DNA from: an uncultured Steroidobacter sp.
GTDB taxonomy: Bacteria > Pseudomonadota > Gammaproteobacteria > Steroidobacterales > Steroidobacteraceae
Assembly (NCBI GenBank): GCA_946478975.1
Contig: CAMLEO010000026.1
Location: forward strand, 1-38,573
Reading direction: 5' to 3'
Length of the DNA: 38,573 bases
Below the pieces are notes generated by a model that was given only the letters and a program-made list of their open reading frames with translations, was not told the DNA's origin and made no database searches. The position numbers and the translations under genes were made by a program. Positions 7,327 to 15,330 of this stretch are shown here, in pieces. How positions within the stretch are numbered: the first letter of the stretch is position 1; each line of letters begins with the position of its first letter.

Positions 7327-9649
7327 GGGCCGTCACCGAGGGTCGCGTCAGCAGCATCGCGAGCACAAAGTTCAGGATCACGCCGAGCGAGACCGTCAGC
7401 CCGATCGCGCGCAGCACCGGCAGGCTGGATACGGCAAGCAATGCGAACACCATGAGCGTCGAGGCGGAGCAGACCAGCAGTGCATGCAACGTTCTTCGCT
7501 GTTCCGCACGTTCATCCGCCGCGTGCTCGAAGAACAGTGCGTAGTCGAGCCCCAATCCCGCCGCGAGAATCAACGCGATCAAATGAAACAACGTCAGCGA
7601 TACGCCGCTGGCTTGCAGGATGCCGATGATCAGCACGGTCGTCAGCGCCATCGGCGCAAGCACTCGATAAATGCGCGAGGGCTTGCGCAGTGACAGAGCC
7701 ACGACGCCAATCAGCAGCAGCCCGGCCACGACCAGGCTCCAAAGAATCTTGCTTCTTTGATTGGTGACCAATGTTTCTGAAGCATCCTTCGTATCCAGCA
7801 ACGTCACGCCGGATCCTGCCTTGGCTGCAAACTCGCGCAGAGCCGGTATGTCCTGAACGCCGCTGAATGTCACAAGCGCCGTCGCGCGTTGATCGTGCAC
7901 TGTCAGCAGCGGCTCGATGCTCGCGCCCAGCGGAGAATCGCGCAGACGCTCGATCGTGAGAAGTCGCAGCCGCCTCGCACGTTCCACGTCTTCAAGAAAC
8001 GGTTCGAAGACATCCGGGCGGAACGGCGTGCCTTCGATGGCCTTTTGCAAATCGGCGCGCAATGTCTGTGGCTCGGGCAATCTCCCCTGGCGTTGCCGCT
8101 GCGCTTGTGCCGTGGGAACGTAGCGAGCTGCATCGTCGTAGCCCGTGATCGCGCCTGAGTCGACCAGCTTCTGCAACGCCGGCTCCAGCGACTCCAAACG
8201 TTCGAGCGCGTCCTCGCTGTCTTTGGCAGCGATGACCAGCAGATAACGCACATCGGGCGTGCCGAGCTCGCTGCGCAGCTGGGTGTCCTTGATCAGCAGA
8301 TCTTTCGGCACCGGTGTGAGCTTGCTCAGATCGCTTTCCCACAGCGGCTGCGGCGAGAGCATCACGGCGGCAATCGAACCGACGATTGCGACGATGCCGG
8401 CCCAGTACGGACGCGGCAAGCTTTCTATCCGAGTCCAGACGCGATCGAGCCAGCGCGAGTCGCCGAAGTCGCGGCCGGTGTCGTCCATCAACACCGGCAG
8501 AACGAAGCGCGTCGTGAGACCGGCGACGGCGAGACCGGCAACCGTAAAGGACGCGAGCTGCGCAAGGCCGATTACACCGGAAAACCAAAACGTGGCATAC
8601 GCGATGCTGGTGCTCGCAACGCCGGTCGCGAGCGTGGGCCAGAGTTCCTTCGCGGCCTGCAGCGGTGTGCGAGTCGTATGCGCATGGCTGAGCAAATGAA
8701 TCGGATAGTCCTGCGCAACACCGATCAGCGTGAAGCCGAACGCGAGCGTGATTCCGTGCACTTCGCCGAACAGCGCGCTGACCGCTGCAAGTCCAGCCAA
8801 TCCTGCGCTCGCCAGCGGCAGGGCACTGAGAACGACGCTGCCAACGCGCCGATACGCGACGAGCAGCAGCACGATCATTCCGACCGTCGCGGCGACGCCG
8901 AGCGCCTGAGCTTCTCCGCGAGTGCGCTCTTCCATCAGCACCGAAAACTTGCCCGGGCCACTCACAGTCATTGTGATCTTGCTGTCGCCGGCAACTTCCT
9001 TCAGCGCTTTATCCAACTCCGCGAGTGCAAGTCGCTGCTGATCGGGATCGAAGGCGGCAGCTCGGGTCTGCGCCAGCAACAGCGCGCGATGACCGTCGCG
9101 ATCGAACCAAACATCGAACAAACGATTTGGCTCCTGCATCGGCTGCCAGCGCTGCAGGACCTTCAACAGTTCGAGCGTCGGATCGCGCGGCAACCAAGGT
9201 TCCAGGAATGCGCCGGCGGGCGAGGAGAGATCGCGCGCTCGTGCGACCAGTTCCTCGTGCAGATACTTCGCATCGAGCGGACGCGAATCGAGCGTCGGCG
9301 ACAGCAAATATCGATACGCGAGCAGCTCGTCCGGCAGGCTGTCGAGCGACATCTCGCCGTTGGTGACCAGGCGAAACTGCGGATTCGATTGCAGGTTCTC
9401 GGCGAACGCACGAGAAGTGTCCGCCAGCTCTTCGGGAGATGCTCCCTCCAGTGCAATGATCAGCACGCGGGAGGCCGGGCCTTCGCCGATTTCTTCCAGC
9501 AACAAACGTTGCTCGGGCGTGGTCGGGCTCGGCAGGAACAAACGCAGGTCGGCGCCCACCTGCAGCTGGCGCTGCACGAACCAGCTCAACCCCGCGAGCA
9601 GTATCACCCAGACCGCGAAGATCAGCAGCGCCGCACGAGTGAGTTTCAT
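7313..9649 (-). CDS. MMPL-family exporter of the aryl-polyene cluster
   Basis: This 778-residue inner-membrane protein has the RND/MMPL layout: one N-terminal helix, a large periplasmic loop, about five helices (around residues 235-385), another helix, a second periplasmic loop, then a terminal helix bundle. The segments GFTLIGVAQDYPIHLLSHAH and ILAAGLGLDYALFFEHA are the two copies of the TM4-type motif with acidic residues. APE clusters regularly carry one MMPL protein thought to move the lipid-linked pigment out of the inner membrane. It starts one base inside the stop of the LolA-like gene, which supplies a periplasmic carrier. The transport substrate is inferred. Confidence 0.9.
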   Translation of the reverse strand: MKLTRAALLIFAVWVILLAGLSWFVQRQLQVGADLRLFLPSPTTPEQRLLLEEIGEGPASRVLIIALEGASPEELADTSRAFAENLQSNPQFRLVTNGEMSLDSLPDELLAYRYLLSPTLDSRPLDAKYLHEELVARARDLSSPAGAFLEPWLPRDPTLELLKVLQRWQPMQEPNRLFDVWFDRDGHRALLLAQTRAAAFDPDQQRLALAELDKALKEVAGDSKITMTVSGPGKFSVLMEERTRGEAQALGVAATVGMIVLLLVAYRRVGSVVLSALPLASAGLAGLAAVSALFGEVHGITLAFGFTLIGVAQDYPIHLLSHAHTTRTPLQAAKELWPTLATGVASTSIAYATFWFSGVIGLAQLASFTVAGLAVAGLTTRFVLPVLMDDTGRDFGDSRWLDRVWTRIESLPRPYWAGIVAIVGSIAAVMLSPQPLWESDLSKLTPVPKDLLIKDTQLRSELGTPDVRYLLVIAAKDSEDALERLESLEPALQKLVDSGAITGYDDAARYVPTAQAQRQRQGRLPEPQTLRADLQKAIEGTPFRPDVFEPFLEDVERARRLRLLTIERLRDSPLGASIEPLLTVHDQRATALVTFSGVQDIPALREFAAKAGSGVTLLDTKDASETLVTNQRSKILWSLVVAGLLLIGVVALSLRKPSRIYRVLAPMALTTVLIIGILQASGVSLTLFHLIALILAAGLGLDYALFFEHAADERAEQRRTLHALLVCSASTLMVFALLAVSSLPVLRAIGLTVSLGVILNFVLAMLLTRPSVTAHATR

Positions 9650-10302
9650 CAGCGGCCCGCGGTCGCGTTGCTCTCGGGGATTTGCAAACCGCAGCGCTGA
9701 TACAGCGCCTTTTGATCGACATCCTTCGGCACCGGCTCTTTCGCGACCGGCCCCAGCAACAGGACGCTGTTCGCACCGTCGGCGGTGATCATCGAGAAGC
9801 AGCGCGGCTCGGTGCCTGCGCCCACAACGTCCATTCTATGCAGGCGCTTCTGCGCCTTGACGTCTTTCGGTGTCAGTTCGAGGGTCCATTTGGCGTCGTC
9901 GCCCGTGGCCTCGACAGTAAACGTTTGTCGAAGCGCGGCGGCATCGCCGGCAAGCATGGCGGAGAAGCCTGTGAGTAATCCACGCAGTTCCGGCGCATGT
10001 TTCAAGGCGAAGCTGCGAGGCTTCTCGCCTTCGCGCTCGACTTTCACCGACTCGCCGCGAATGGAGGTGTTCTCGTGATACGGCCTGGTGACGCGACGGT
10101 CGAGGCTGTTCGGGCCCGAATAGCCCAGCTCACCTGAAACAATCAGCGGCTCCCGCACCAGGCGCGAGAACCGCACTTCCGTGAACTCGATGGTCGCGGG
10201 CGCCGGCTTGGCCAGGCGCGCGATCAACGCGTCGGCATCGCGGTCACTGGCGTGGCTGAGTGTCGCTGCGCTGAGCAGCGTCAACATTAGAAGGCGGCGC
10301 AT
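9649..10302 (-). CDS. LolA-like periplasmic carrier protein
   Basis: The protein has about 217 residues with a signal peptide (MRRLLMLTLLSAATLSHA) and a LolA/LolB-type beta-sheet region (FTEVRFSRLVREPLIVSGELGY, then repeated strands). APE clusters carry such an outer-membrane lipoprotein-carrier homologue, thought to shuttle the acylated pigment through the periplasm between the MMPL exporter and the outer membrane. It lies directly upstream of the exporter gene and overlaps the end of the acyltransferase gene by about 60 bases. The ATG at 10302 gives the cleanest signal peptide; the ATG at 10320 is nearly as good. No lipobox is seen, so it should be soluble. Confidence 0.82.
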   Translation of the reverse strand: MRRLLMLTLLSAATLSHASDRDADALIARLAKPAPATIEFTEVRFSRLVREPLIVSGELGYSGPNSLDRRVTRPYHENTSIRGESVKVEREGEKPRSFALKHAPELRGLLTGFSAMLAGDAAALRQTFTVEATGDDAKWTLELTPKDVKAQKRLHRMDVVGAGTEPRCFSMITADGANSVLLLGPVAKEPVPKDVDQKALYQRCGLQIPESNATAGR

Positions 10303-11197
10303 CGGTCTGCCAGAAGTCATAAAAGTTGAACCAATTGTACGGCGCGCTGCGCGCGTAGTGGGCCAGCCGGTCGGCAAAGCGTTGAATGATGGCATTCAGA
10401 CTCGCCTGACGGTCGCTGCGTTCCATGCGCACGGTTTCTGCGAACAGCTCGAAGTGCAGGTCGTACCGATTGCCGCCGCGATACAGGCCGAAGCACAGCA
10501 CCACCGGCACCTTGAGTGCGGCGGCGAGTTGCCAGGGCCCGGTCGGAAACGGAGCCGGCTTGCCGAGAAAATCCGCGGTGACGACCTGATTCCCCGGACG
10601 CGCGCGATCGACGAGCAAAGTTACGAGCGCAGTCTCATCGAGCGCCTCTTTGATGGCGAGCGCGGTCACGGCGCCTTCCTGTCGGGCGTTGATGATGGAG
10701 CGCGCCATCTCGGGATTCAGCGTGTTGAGAATGTTTGTGATGGTCGGGTTCTGCTCCACGTCCAGCACCACGCGAACTTTCACGTCCTGCCGGAATTCCG
10801 CCAGGGCGCGCAGCGAATCGAAGCTGCCCAGATGCGAGCCGAACACCAGCACGCCCTGTTTCTTCCCCCACTGCTGGCGCAGCTCGTCCAGGCCGATCAC
10901 GCGAATGTCGAAGCGTTTGAAGCTCTCCGACAGCAGGAACACCCGATCCAAAGTCACGGACGCGAAGCAATGAATTTGTTTGGCGACATCCCACAGCGAA
11001 GCTTTGCGCCCCAGCACCTGCTGCAAATATTTGCGAGCGGCGCGACGCTCCGGCGCTCGGCGCACGAGATAGAACGCAGTGATCGGATACAACACCAGGC
11101 GTGCGGCCGTGCGCCCGCACAGCATTGCGAACGTGCTGATCAGGCGATACCCCAAAGCCGAGCCGGCCTCGGGACGATTCATCCATTCGGGCTTCAC
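10244..11197 (-). CDS. LpxL/HtrB-family acyltransferase of the aryl-polyene cluster
   Basis: This 317-residue lysophospholipid/lipid A-type acyltransferase has the HX4D catalytic motif in SHLGSFD (H122, D127), a hydrophobic N-terminal segment near residues 17-45, and the LVDRARPGNQV and PFPTGPWQLA segments typical of bacterial LpxL-like proteins. In APE loci this enzyme is believed to attach the polyene, or an acyl chain, to the lipid anchor that places the pigment in the outer membrane. The GTG at 11197 overlaps the preceding stop as GTGA and is preferred over in-frame upstream codons. It is the third gene of the minus-strand operon. Confidence 0.88.
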   Translation of the reverse strand: MKPEWMNRPEAGSALGYRLISTFAMLCGRTAARLVLYPITAFYLVRRAPERRAARKYLQQVLGRKASLWDVAKQIHCFASVTLDRVFLLSESFKRFDIRVIGLDELRQQWGKKQGVLVFGSHLGSFDSLRALAEFRQDVKVRVVLDVEQNPTITNILNTLNPEMARSIINARQEGAVTALAIKEALDETALVTLLVDRARPGNQVVTADFLGKPAPFPTGPWQLAAALKVPVVLCFGLYRGGNRYDLHFELFAETVRMERSDRQASLNAIIQRFADRLAHYARSAPYNWFNFYDFWQTDAPPSNVDAAQRSDTQPRQ

Positions 11198-11517
11198 GCG
11201 GCCTGTTCCCCGCGCAGGCGAAACGAGCCCTGACACAGCGACGAGCCGTTGCGGCTCAGGGTGAAGCGCAGTTCGTCGCCGTCGAGCTTCAATTGCAGCT
11301 CCGCGTCCTGCTCGGGCAGCAGCGGCGCAGTGAACTTCGCGTTCGGCAATGACGACGGAGTCACCGGACGTTGCAGCCAGCGTGCCGCCTCGCTCAACAC
11401 GCGATCGAGCAGCACCACGCCGGGCACGATCGGCTGGCCGGGAAAATGGCCCGGCAGGGAAGGATGGTTCGCGGCGATGCGAATGCTCGTGGTGTGGGCC
11501 GAACTCATGTCACTCAT
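11194..11517 (-). CDS. FabA/FabZ-like 3-hydroxyacyl-ACP dehydratase (ApeI-like)
   Basis: This 107-residue hotdog protein contains HPSLPGHFPGQPIVPGVVLL, the FabZ/FabA histidine loop. The acidic partner appears to be an aspartate (VVLLDRV), as in FabA, rather than the glutamate of FabZ. It is short for the family, as ApeI-type dehydratases are. It is joined by four-base overlaps to the membrane-protein gene upstream (ATGA) and the acyltransferase downstream (GTGA). It should act together with the second dehydratase at 6901-7326 to make the polyene double bonds. The family call is firm; the division of labour between the two is not known. Confidence 0.85.
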   Translation of the reverse strand: MSDMSSAHTTSIRIAANHPSLPGHFPGQPIVPGVVLLDRVLSEAARWLQRPVTPSSLPNAKFTAPLLPEQDAELQLKLDGDELRFTLSRNGSSLCQGSFRLRGEQAA

Positions 11518-12212
11518 CGTCGGGCGCCAGCGGCATTGCTGACCAGGCGCGGCATGGCCGCGAGCACGCGTAACAAGAAATCCAAGATGTTGCGATAAGG
11601 CTGCCGCGGAAAGCGCTGGCGGCGGTAAGCGTACTCAATCACGAAGAACGCCGCGACCAGCAAATAACCGATCAGGTTAGCGAACAGCGACCACGCCTCC
11701 TGCGAGACCGTGACCGGCGGCGTGATCCCGGCTGCCAGCAGCAGGCCATCCGGCTCCGCCAGCAAGCCCAGCACCAGGCTGGTGGTCGAAATGGTGATGA
11801 ACAAGAGCGTCCAGCCGCGAGTGAGATTGCGCGCATAGGTCCAGACCGCATCTTCCGGCACGTGATCCGACTCCATGAGCCGAATCATTTGCTCGATCAG
11901 CGGCGTCTGCCCCGCCAGCAGCGAGCTGCCAAATACGCCGGCCATGAATCCTGGAACCAGGATCGGTGCGATATACAGGGGCAGCGTGGCGTGCGTGGAA
12001 TGCGACACCCACCACAGCCCGGCGACGATCACGGGGATGGCGATCCAAGCCACGACACTGCCGCGAGTCAACGCCGGCAGCATGGGCATGACGATCAACA
12101 ACGCCAATGCCGCGACCAGCAGCGGCCTGCTGTCGAGAACCACCGCAAGGTGCGCGACCACCGGATAGGCGAGCACCAGGGCTGATTTGCAGCCCAGGGC
12201 GAAACGAGTCAT
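11514..12212 (-). CDS. COG4648-type integral membrane protein of the aryl-polyene cluster
   Basis: The protein has about 232 residues and five to six predicted membrane helices. It resembles the uncharacterised COG4648 membrane proteins regularly encoded in APE clusters: a LPLYIAPILVPGFMAGVFG segment, then GQTPLIEQMIRL, ARNLTRGWTLLF, and a final SLFANLIGYLLVAAFFVIEY helix with a basic tail. The biochemical role is unknown, though co-conservation suggests pigment assembly or export at the inner membrane. It is the first gene of the minus-strand operon, transcribed away from pntA. The start is uncertain: ATG at 12212 is chosen, and ATG codons at 12227 and 12266 are in frame. Confidence 0.8.
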   Translation of the reverse strand: MTRFALGCKSALVLAYPVVAHLAVVLDSRPLLVAALALLIVMPMLPALTRGSVVAWIAIPVIVAGLWWVSHSTHATLPLYIAPILVPGFMAGVFGSSLLAGQTPLIEQMIRLMESDHVPEDAVWTYARNLTRGWTLLFITISTTSLVLGLLAEPDGLLLAAGITPPVTVSQEAWSLFANLIGYLLVAAFFVIEYAYRRQRFPRQPYRNILDFLLRVLAAMPRLVSNAAGARR

Positions 12213-12339
12213 GGCAGCGGCGGGCATCGAGAAACTTGGGCAGGCTCCTGGGTGGCGCGAGAGCATGCGCGTGTTGCCGAGCGGGAACAAGGCATCCACA
12301 ATGGCGGGAATTTCGTATCTCACGGGAGAGGCGGTCTGC
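12213..12339. promoter_or_regulatory. divergent region between aryl-polyene export operon and pntA
   Basis: About 127 bases must hold the promoters of both the minus-strand pigment operon and the plus-strand transhydrogenase genes. A good ribosome-binding site (GGAGAGG, 12324-12330) lies nine bases before the pntA ATG. I could not find a convincing sigma-70 promoter or operator in either direction. Both reading frames remain open through the region, so the extent of each gene's 5' end is less certain than usual. Confidence 0.4.
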
Positions 12340-13461
12340 ATGCCGGTGAAGATTGCAGTCTTGAAAGAGACGCGACCTAACGAGACGCGCGTGGCGATGG
12401 TGCCCGCCGTGGCCGACAAGCTCACCAAGCTCGGCGCGGAAATTCACATGCAGTCCGGCGCCGGTGCGGCGGTCAAACTTCCCGATACTGCGTTCAAGAA
12501 CGTCAAATTCAGCGATGACGTGCCAGCGCTGGTGCGAGACGCCGATATCGTCGTCTGCGTGCAGCCGCCGGATGCGGCCATCGTCAACGCGATGCGCCCC
12601 GGCGCGATCCTGGTCTGTTTCATATATGCACATCGCGAAGTGGAGCTGACCAAGCTGCTGCGCGATCGCAAGATCACCACGTTTGCAATGGAGCTGGTGC
12701 CGCGTATCACGCGAGCGCAGGCGATGGATGCGCTGTCGAGCCAGGCCACGCTGGCGGGTTATTACGGCGTGCTGCTCGGTGCGATTCATCTCGATCGCAT
12801 TTTGCCGATGATGACAACCGCAGTCGGCTCGATCCGCCCGGCGCGCACCTTGGTGATGGGCTTGGGCGTCGCCGGCTTGCAGGCACTCGCCACGGCGCGC
12901 CGCCTGGGCTCGATGACGGAAGGTTATGACGTGCGCCCGGAGACGAAAGAGCAGGCCGAGTCGCTCGGCGCGAAGTTCGTCGATACCGGCGTCGATGCTC
13001 GCGGCACCGGCGGCTACGCGCGCGAGCTGACGCAGGAAGAAAAAGACAAGATTGCGGCGGTCGTCACCAAACACATTCAGCAGTCGGACATCATCGTCAC
13101 CACCGCGGCGATTCCCGGCCGTCCATCGCCGAAGCTCATCAGCAAGGCGCAGGTCGATGGCATGAAGGCCGGCAGCGTGATTGTCGATCTCGCGGCCGAC
13201 GGCGGCGGCAACTGCGAATACACGCAGCCCGGCACCACGGTGCAGGTCGGCCAGGTGACCATCCTCGGCCCCTTGAATGTGCCGAGCATGCTGGGCGAGC
13301 ACGCCAGCGAGCTGTATGCGAAGAATCAATTCAACCTGATCGAGCTGTTCCTGAAAGAACAGCAGATCAAGCTCGACTGGAGCGACGAAATCATCGCCAG
13401 GACCGCGCTGACTCACGACGGCAAGATCGTCAACGAGGCGGCGCAGAAAGTCGTCGGCTGA
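12340..13461 (+). CDS. pntA: NAD(P) transhydrogenase subunit alpha part 1 (PntAA)
   Basis: This 373-residue NAD(H)-binding domain I subunit belongs to the proton-translocating transhydrogenase, which reduces NADP+ with NADH using the proton-motive force. It begins with the family sequence MPVKIAVLKETRPNETRVAM and carries the nucleotide-binding segment VMGLGVAGLQA and the mobile-loop region RPETKEQAESLGAKFVD. It lacks the membrane helices that follow in E. coli PntA; those are in the separate next gene, giving the three-subunit form known from Rhodospirillum. The ATG at 12340 has a clear ribosome-binding site. The product would supply NADPH, which the adjacent polyene pathway also consumes. 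Confidence 0.95.
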   Translation: MPVKIAVLKETRPNETRVAMVPAVADKLTKLGAEIHMQSGAGAAVKLPDTAFKNVKFSDDVPALVRDADIVVCVQPPDAAIVNAMRPGAILVCFIYAHREVELTKLLRDRKITTFAMELVPRITRAQAMDALSSQATLAGYYGVLLGAIHLDRILPMMTTAVGSIRPARTLVMGLGVAGLQALATARRLGSMTEGYDVRPETKEQAESLGAKFVDTGVDARGTGGYARELTQEEKDKIAAVVTKHIQQSDIIVTTAAIPGRPSPKLISKAQVDGMKAGSVIVDLAADGGGNCEYTQPGTTVQVGQVTILGPLNVPSMLGEHASELYAKNQFNLIELFLKEQQIKLDWSDEIIARTALTHDGKIVNEAAQKVVG

Positions 13462-13492
13462 CCCCACCACGCGTTACTACGAAGGATCTGCC

Positions 13493-13825
13493 ATGGACCT
13501 CGCCACTACTCTGACGGGCTTCGTCGCGCTGTATATCTTCATGCTCGCGGCCTTCACCGGCTATGAAATCATCGGGCGCGTGCCGGCGATTCTGCATACG
13601 CCGCTGATGTCCGGATCGAACTTCGTGCACGGCATCGTGGTGGTCGGCGCGATGTACGCGCTGCTCAACGCCACTTCGCATACCGAGCAGGTCATCGGCT
13701 TCATCGGTGTGATTCTCGGCGCCGGCAATGCAGCCGGCGGCTACGTCGTCACCGAGCGCATGCTGGAAATGTTCAAGCCCAGCGGCAAGCCCGCCAAGGC
13801 GTCCGGCGAACAGAAGAAGGCGTAA
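13493..13825 (+). CDS. pntAB: NAD(P) transhydrogenase subunit alpha part 2 (PntAB)
   Basis: This 110-residue membrane subunit has three to four helices (residues about 9-30, 42-62, 66-86) and corresponds to the first half of the proton channel, domain II. Signature segments are TGYEIIGRVPAILHTPLMSG and GVILGAGNAAGGYVVTERML. It is separated from pntAA by 31 bases, with a good ribosome-binding site (GAAGGA) before the ATG, and lies eight bases before pntB. A fused PntA would include this part; here it is a discrete gene. Confidence 0.95.
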   Translation: MDLATTLTGFVALYIFMLAAFTGYEIIGRVPAILHTPLMSGSNFVHGIVVVGAMYALLNATSHTEQVIGFIGVILGAGNAAGGYVVTERMLEMFKPSGKPAKASGEQKKA

Positions 13826-13833
13826 CCACCGCT

Positions 13834-15261
13834 ATGACTCCTCAATTCATCATCGACGCCAGTTATTTCGCCGCGGCGTTTCTTTTCATCTATGGCTTGA
13901 AGCGCATGTCGTCGCCGGTGACGGCGCGCTCCGGCATCGTCGTCGCGGGCGTCGGCATGCTGGTCGCGGTGCTTGCGAGCTTCCTGTATTACTTCGGTGT
14001 GAACCCAGCGGCTCTGCCGCACCTGGGTGCAAACATCGCGCTCGCCGCGACGGCGCTGGTGCTCGGCACCGCGTGGGCATGGTGGAGCGGCAAGCGTGTG
14101 CCGATGACGGCCATGCCGCAGATGGTCGCGCTTTATAACGGCATGGGCGGCGGTGCCGCCGCTGCGATTGCCGCCGTCGAGTTGTTACGTACGAGCGCGA
14201 TTCATCAGCGCATTCCGCTGCTGCTGGCAGTGGTCGGCGCCTTGATCGGTGCGGTGTCGCTGTCCGGATCGCTGATCGCCTGGGCCAAGCTCGATGGCCG
14301 CATCAACGGCGTCTGGCGCATGAAGGGCCAGCAAATATTGAACGGCGTGGTGTTTCTTGCCGCGCTCGTGATCGGCATCTACATCGTGTTCGTCGCGCAC
14401 GGCCACGCCCATCCTGGCGTCGTGGCTGCGTTCTTCGCCGGCGCTTTGATCTTCGGTGTGCTCATGACCATGCCGATCGGCGGCGCCGACATGCCGGTCG
14501 TGATTTCTTTGTACAACGCGTTCACCGGCCTCGCGGTCGGCTTCGAAGGTTATGTGTTGCAGAACCCGGCGCTGATGATCGCCGGCATGGTGGTCGGATC
14601 CGCCGGTACGCTGCTCACGCTGCTGATGGCGAAGGCCATGAATCGCAGCGTTTCGAATGTGATCTTCAGCAACTTCGGCGCCGCTGGCGACGAGCAGCAG
14701 GGCGAAATCAAAGGCAGCATGAAGCCGGCGGAAGCGGGCGATGCCGCTATCAACATGCGCTACGCCTCGAAGGTCATCATCGCGCCGGGCTACGGCCTGG
14801 CGGTGGCGCAGGCTCAGCACAAGTTATATGAATTCGTGAAGCTGCTGACGGACGCGGGCGTCGAAGTGAAATTCGCCATTCATCCGGTCGCGGGCCGCAT
14901 GCCCGGTCACATGAACGTGCTGCTCGCCGAGGCCGGCGTGCCGTACGACATGATCTACGACCTGGAAGATATCAACGGCGAGTTCAAGGAAGCCGACGTT
15001 GCCATCGTCATCGGTGCCAACGACACGGTGAACCCGGCGGCACGCACCAATAAGTCCAGCCCGATCTACGGCATGCCGATCTTGAACGTCGACCAGGCCA
15101 AGCAGGTCTACGTCATCAAGCGCGGCCAGGGCAAGGGATATTCCGGCGTCGAGAACGAGCTGTTCTTTGCCGACAACTGCAACCTGGTCTACGGCGACGC
15201 GCAGAAGGTGCTGGTGGCCATGATCCAGGCGGTGAAGTCCCTCGAGGGCGGCGCGCACTAG
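13834..15261 (+). CDS. pntB: NAD(P) transhydrogenase subunit beta (PntB)
   Basis: This 475-residue beta subunit has an N-terminal membrane domain of about nine helices (residues 5-270) that completes the proton channel, and a C-terminal NADP(H)-binding domain III with the segment APGYGLAVAQAQH, then HPVAGRMPGHMNVLLAEA and the GANDTVNPAART loop, all typical of PntB. Its length matches E. coli PntB (about 462). It is the third gene of the transhydrogenase operon. The spacing to the response-regulator gene is 69 bases, and that gap has its own promoter-like elements, so the operon probably ends here. Confidence 0.96.
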   Translation: MTPQFIIDASYFAAAFLFIYGLKRMSSPVTARSGIVVAGVGMLVAVLASFLYYFGVNPAALPHLGANIALAATALVLGTAWAWWSGKRVPMTAMPQMVALYNGMGGGAAAAIAAVELLRTSAIHQRIPLLLAVVGALIGAVSLSGSLIAWAKLDGRINGVWRMKGQQILNGVVFLAALVIGIYIVFVAHGHAHPGVVAAFFAGALIFGVLMTMPIGGADMPVVISLYNAFTGLAVGFEGYVLQNPALMIAGMVVGSAGTLLTLLMAKAMNRSVSNVIFSNFGAAGDEQQGEIKGSMKPAEAGDAAINMRYASKVIIAPGYGLAVAQAQHKLYEFVKLLTDAGVEVKFAIHPVAGRMPGHMNVLLAEAGVPYDMIYDLEDINGEFKEADVAIVIGANDTVNPAARTNKSSPIYGMPILNVDQAKQVYVIKRGQGKGYSGVENELFFADNCNLVYGDAQKVLVAMIQAVKSLEGGAH

Positions 15262-15275
15262 CGACACTTCCCCTG

Positions 15276-15330
15276 GAAGGTAAATGTTCCTTCATTGTCG
15301 CTCCCTGCCGGCGGCGGTAGGCTCACTGCC
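15276..15330 (+). promoter_or_regulatory. putative promoter and inverted repeat for the two-component/efflux operon
   Basis: The sequence shows an inverted repeat GAAGG (15276-15280) and CCTTC (15289-15293) around eight bases. It is followed by a promoter-like TTGTCG (15295-15300), a 17-base spacer and TAGGCT (15318-15323). Transcription would then begin at or beside the GTG at 15331, so the response-regulator mRNA may be leaderless. The repeat is positioned as an operator, possibly for autoregulation. This is a consensus-based guess. Confidence 0.4.

Noticed and set aside
11677..13470. Long minus-strand open frame (about 597 codons) across the membrane-protein and pntAA genes
   Set aside because: It lies antisense to pntAA with no recognisable family; it is rich in His, Asp, Arg and Gly in a way that reflects the GC-rich third-codon pattern of the real gene.
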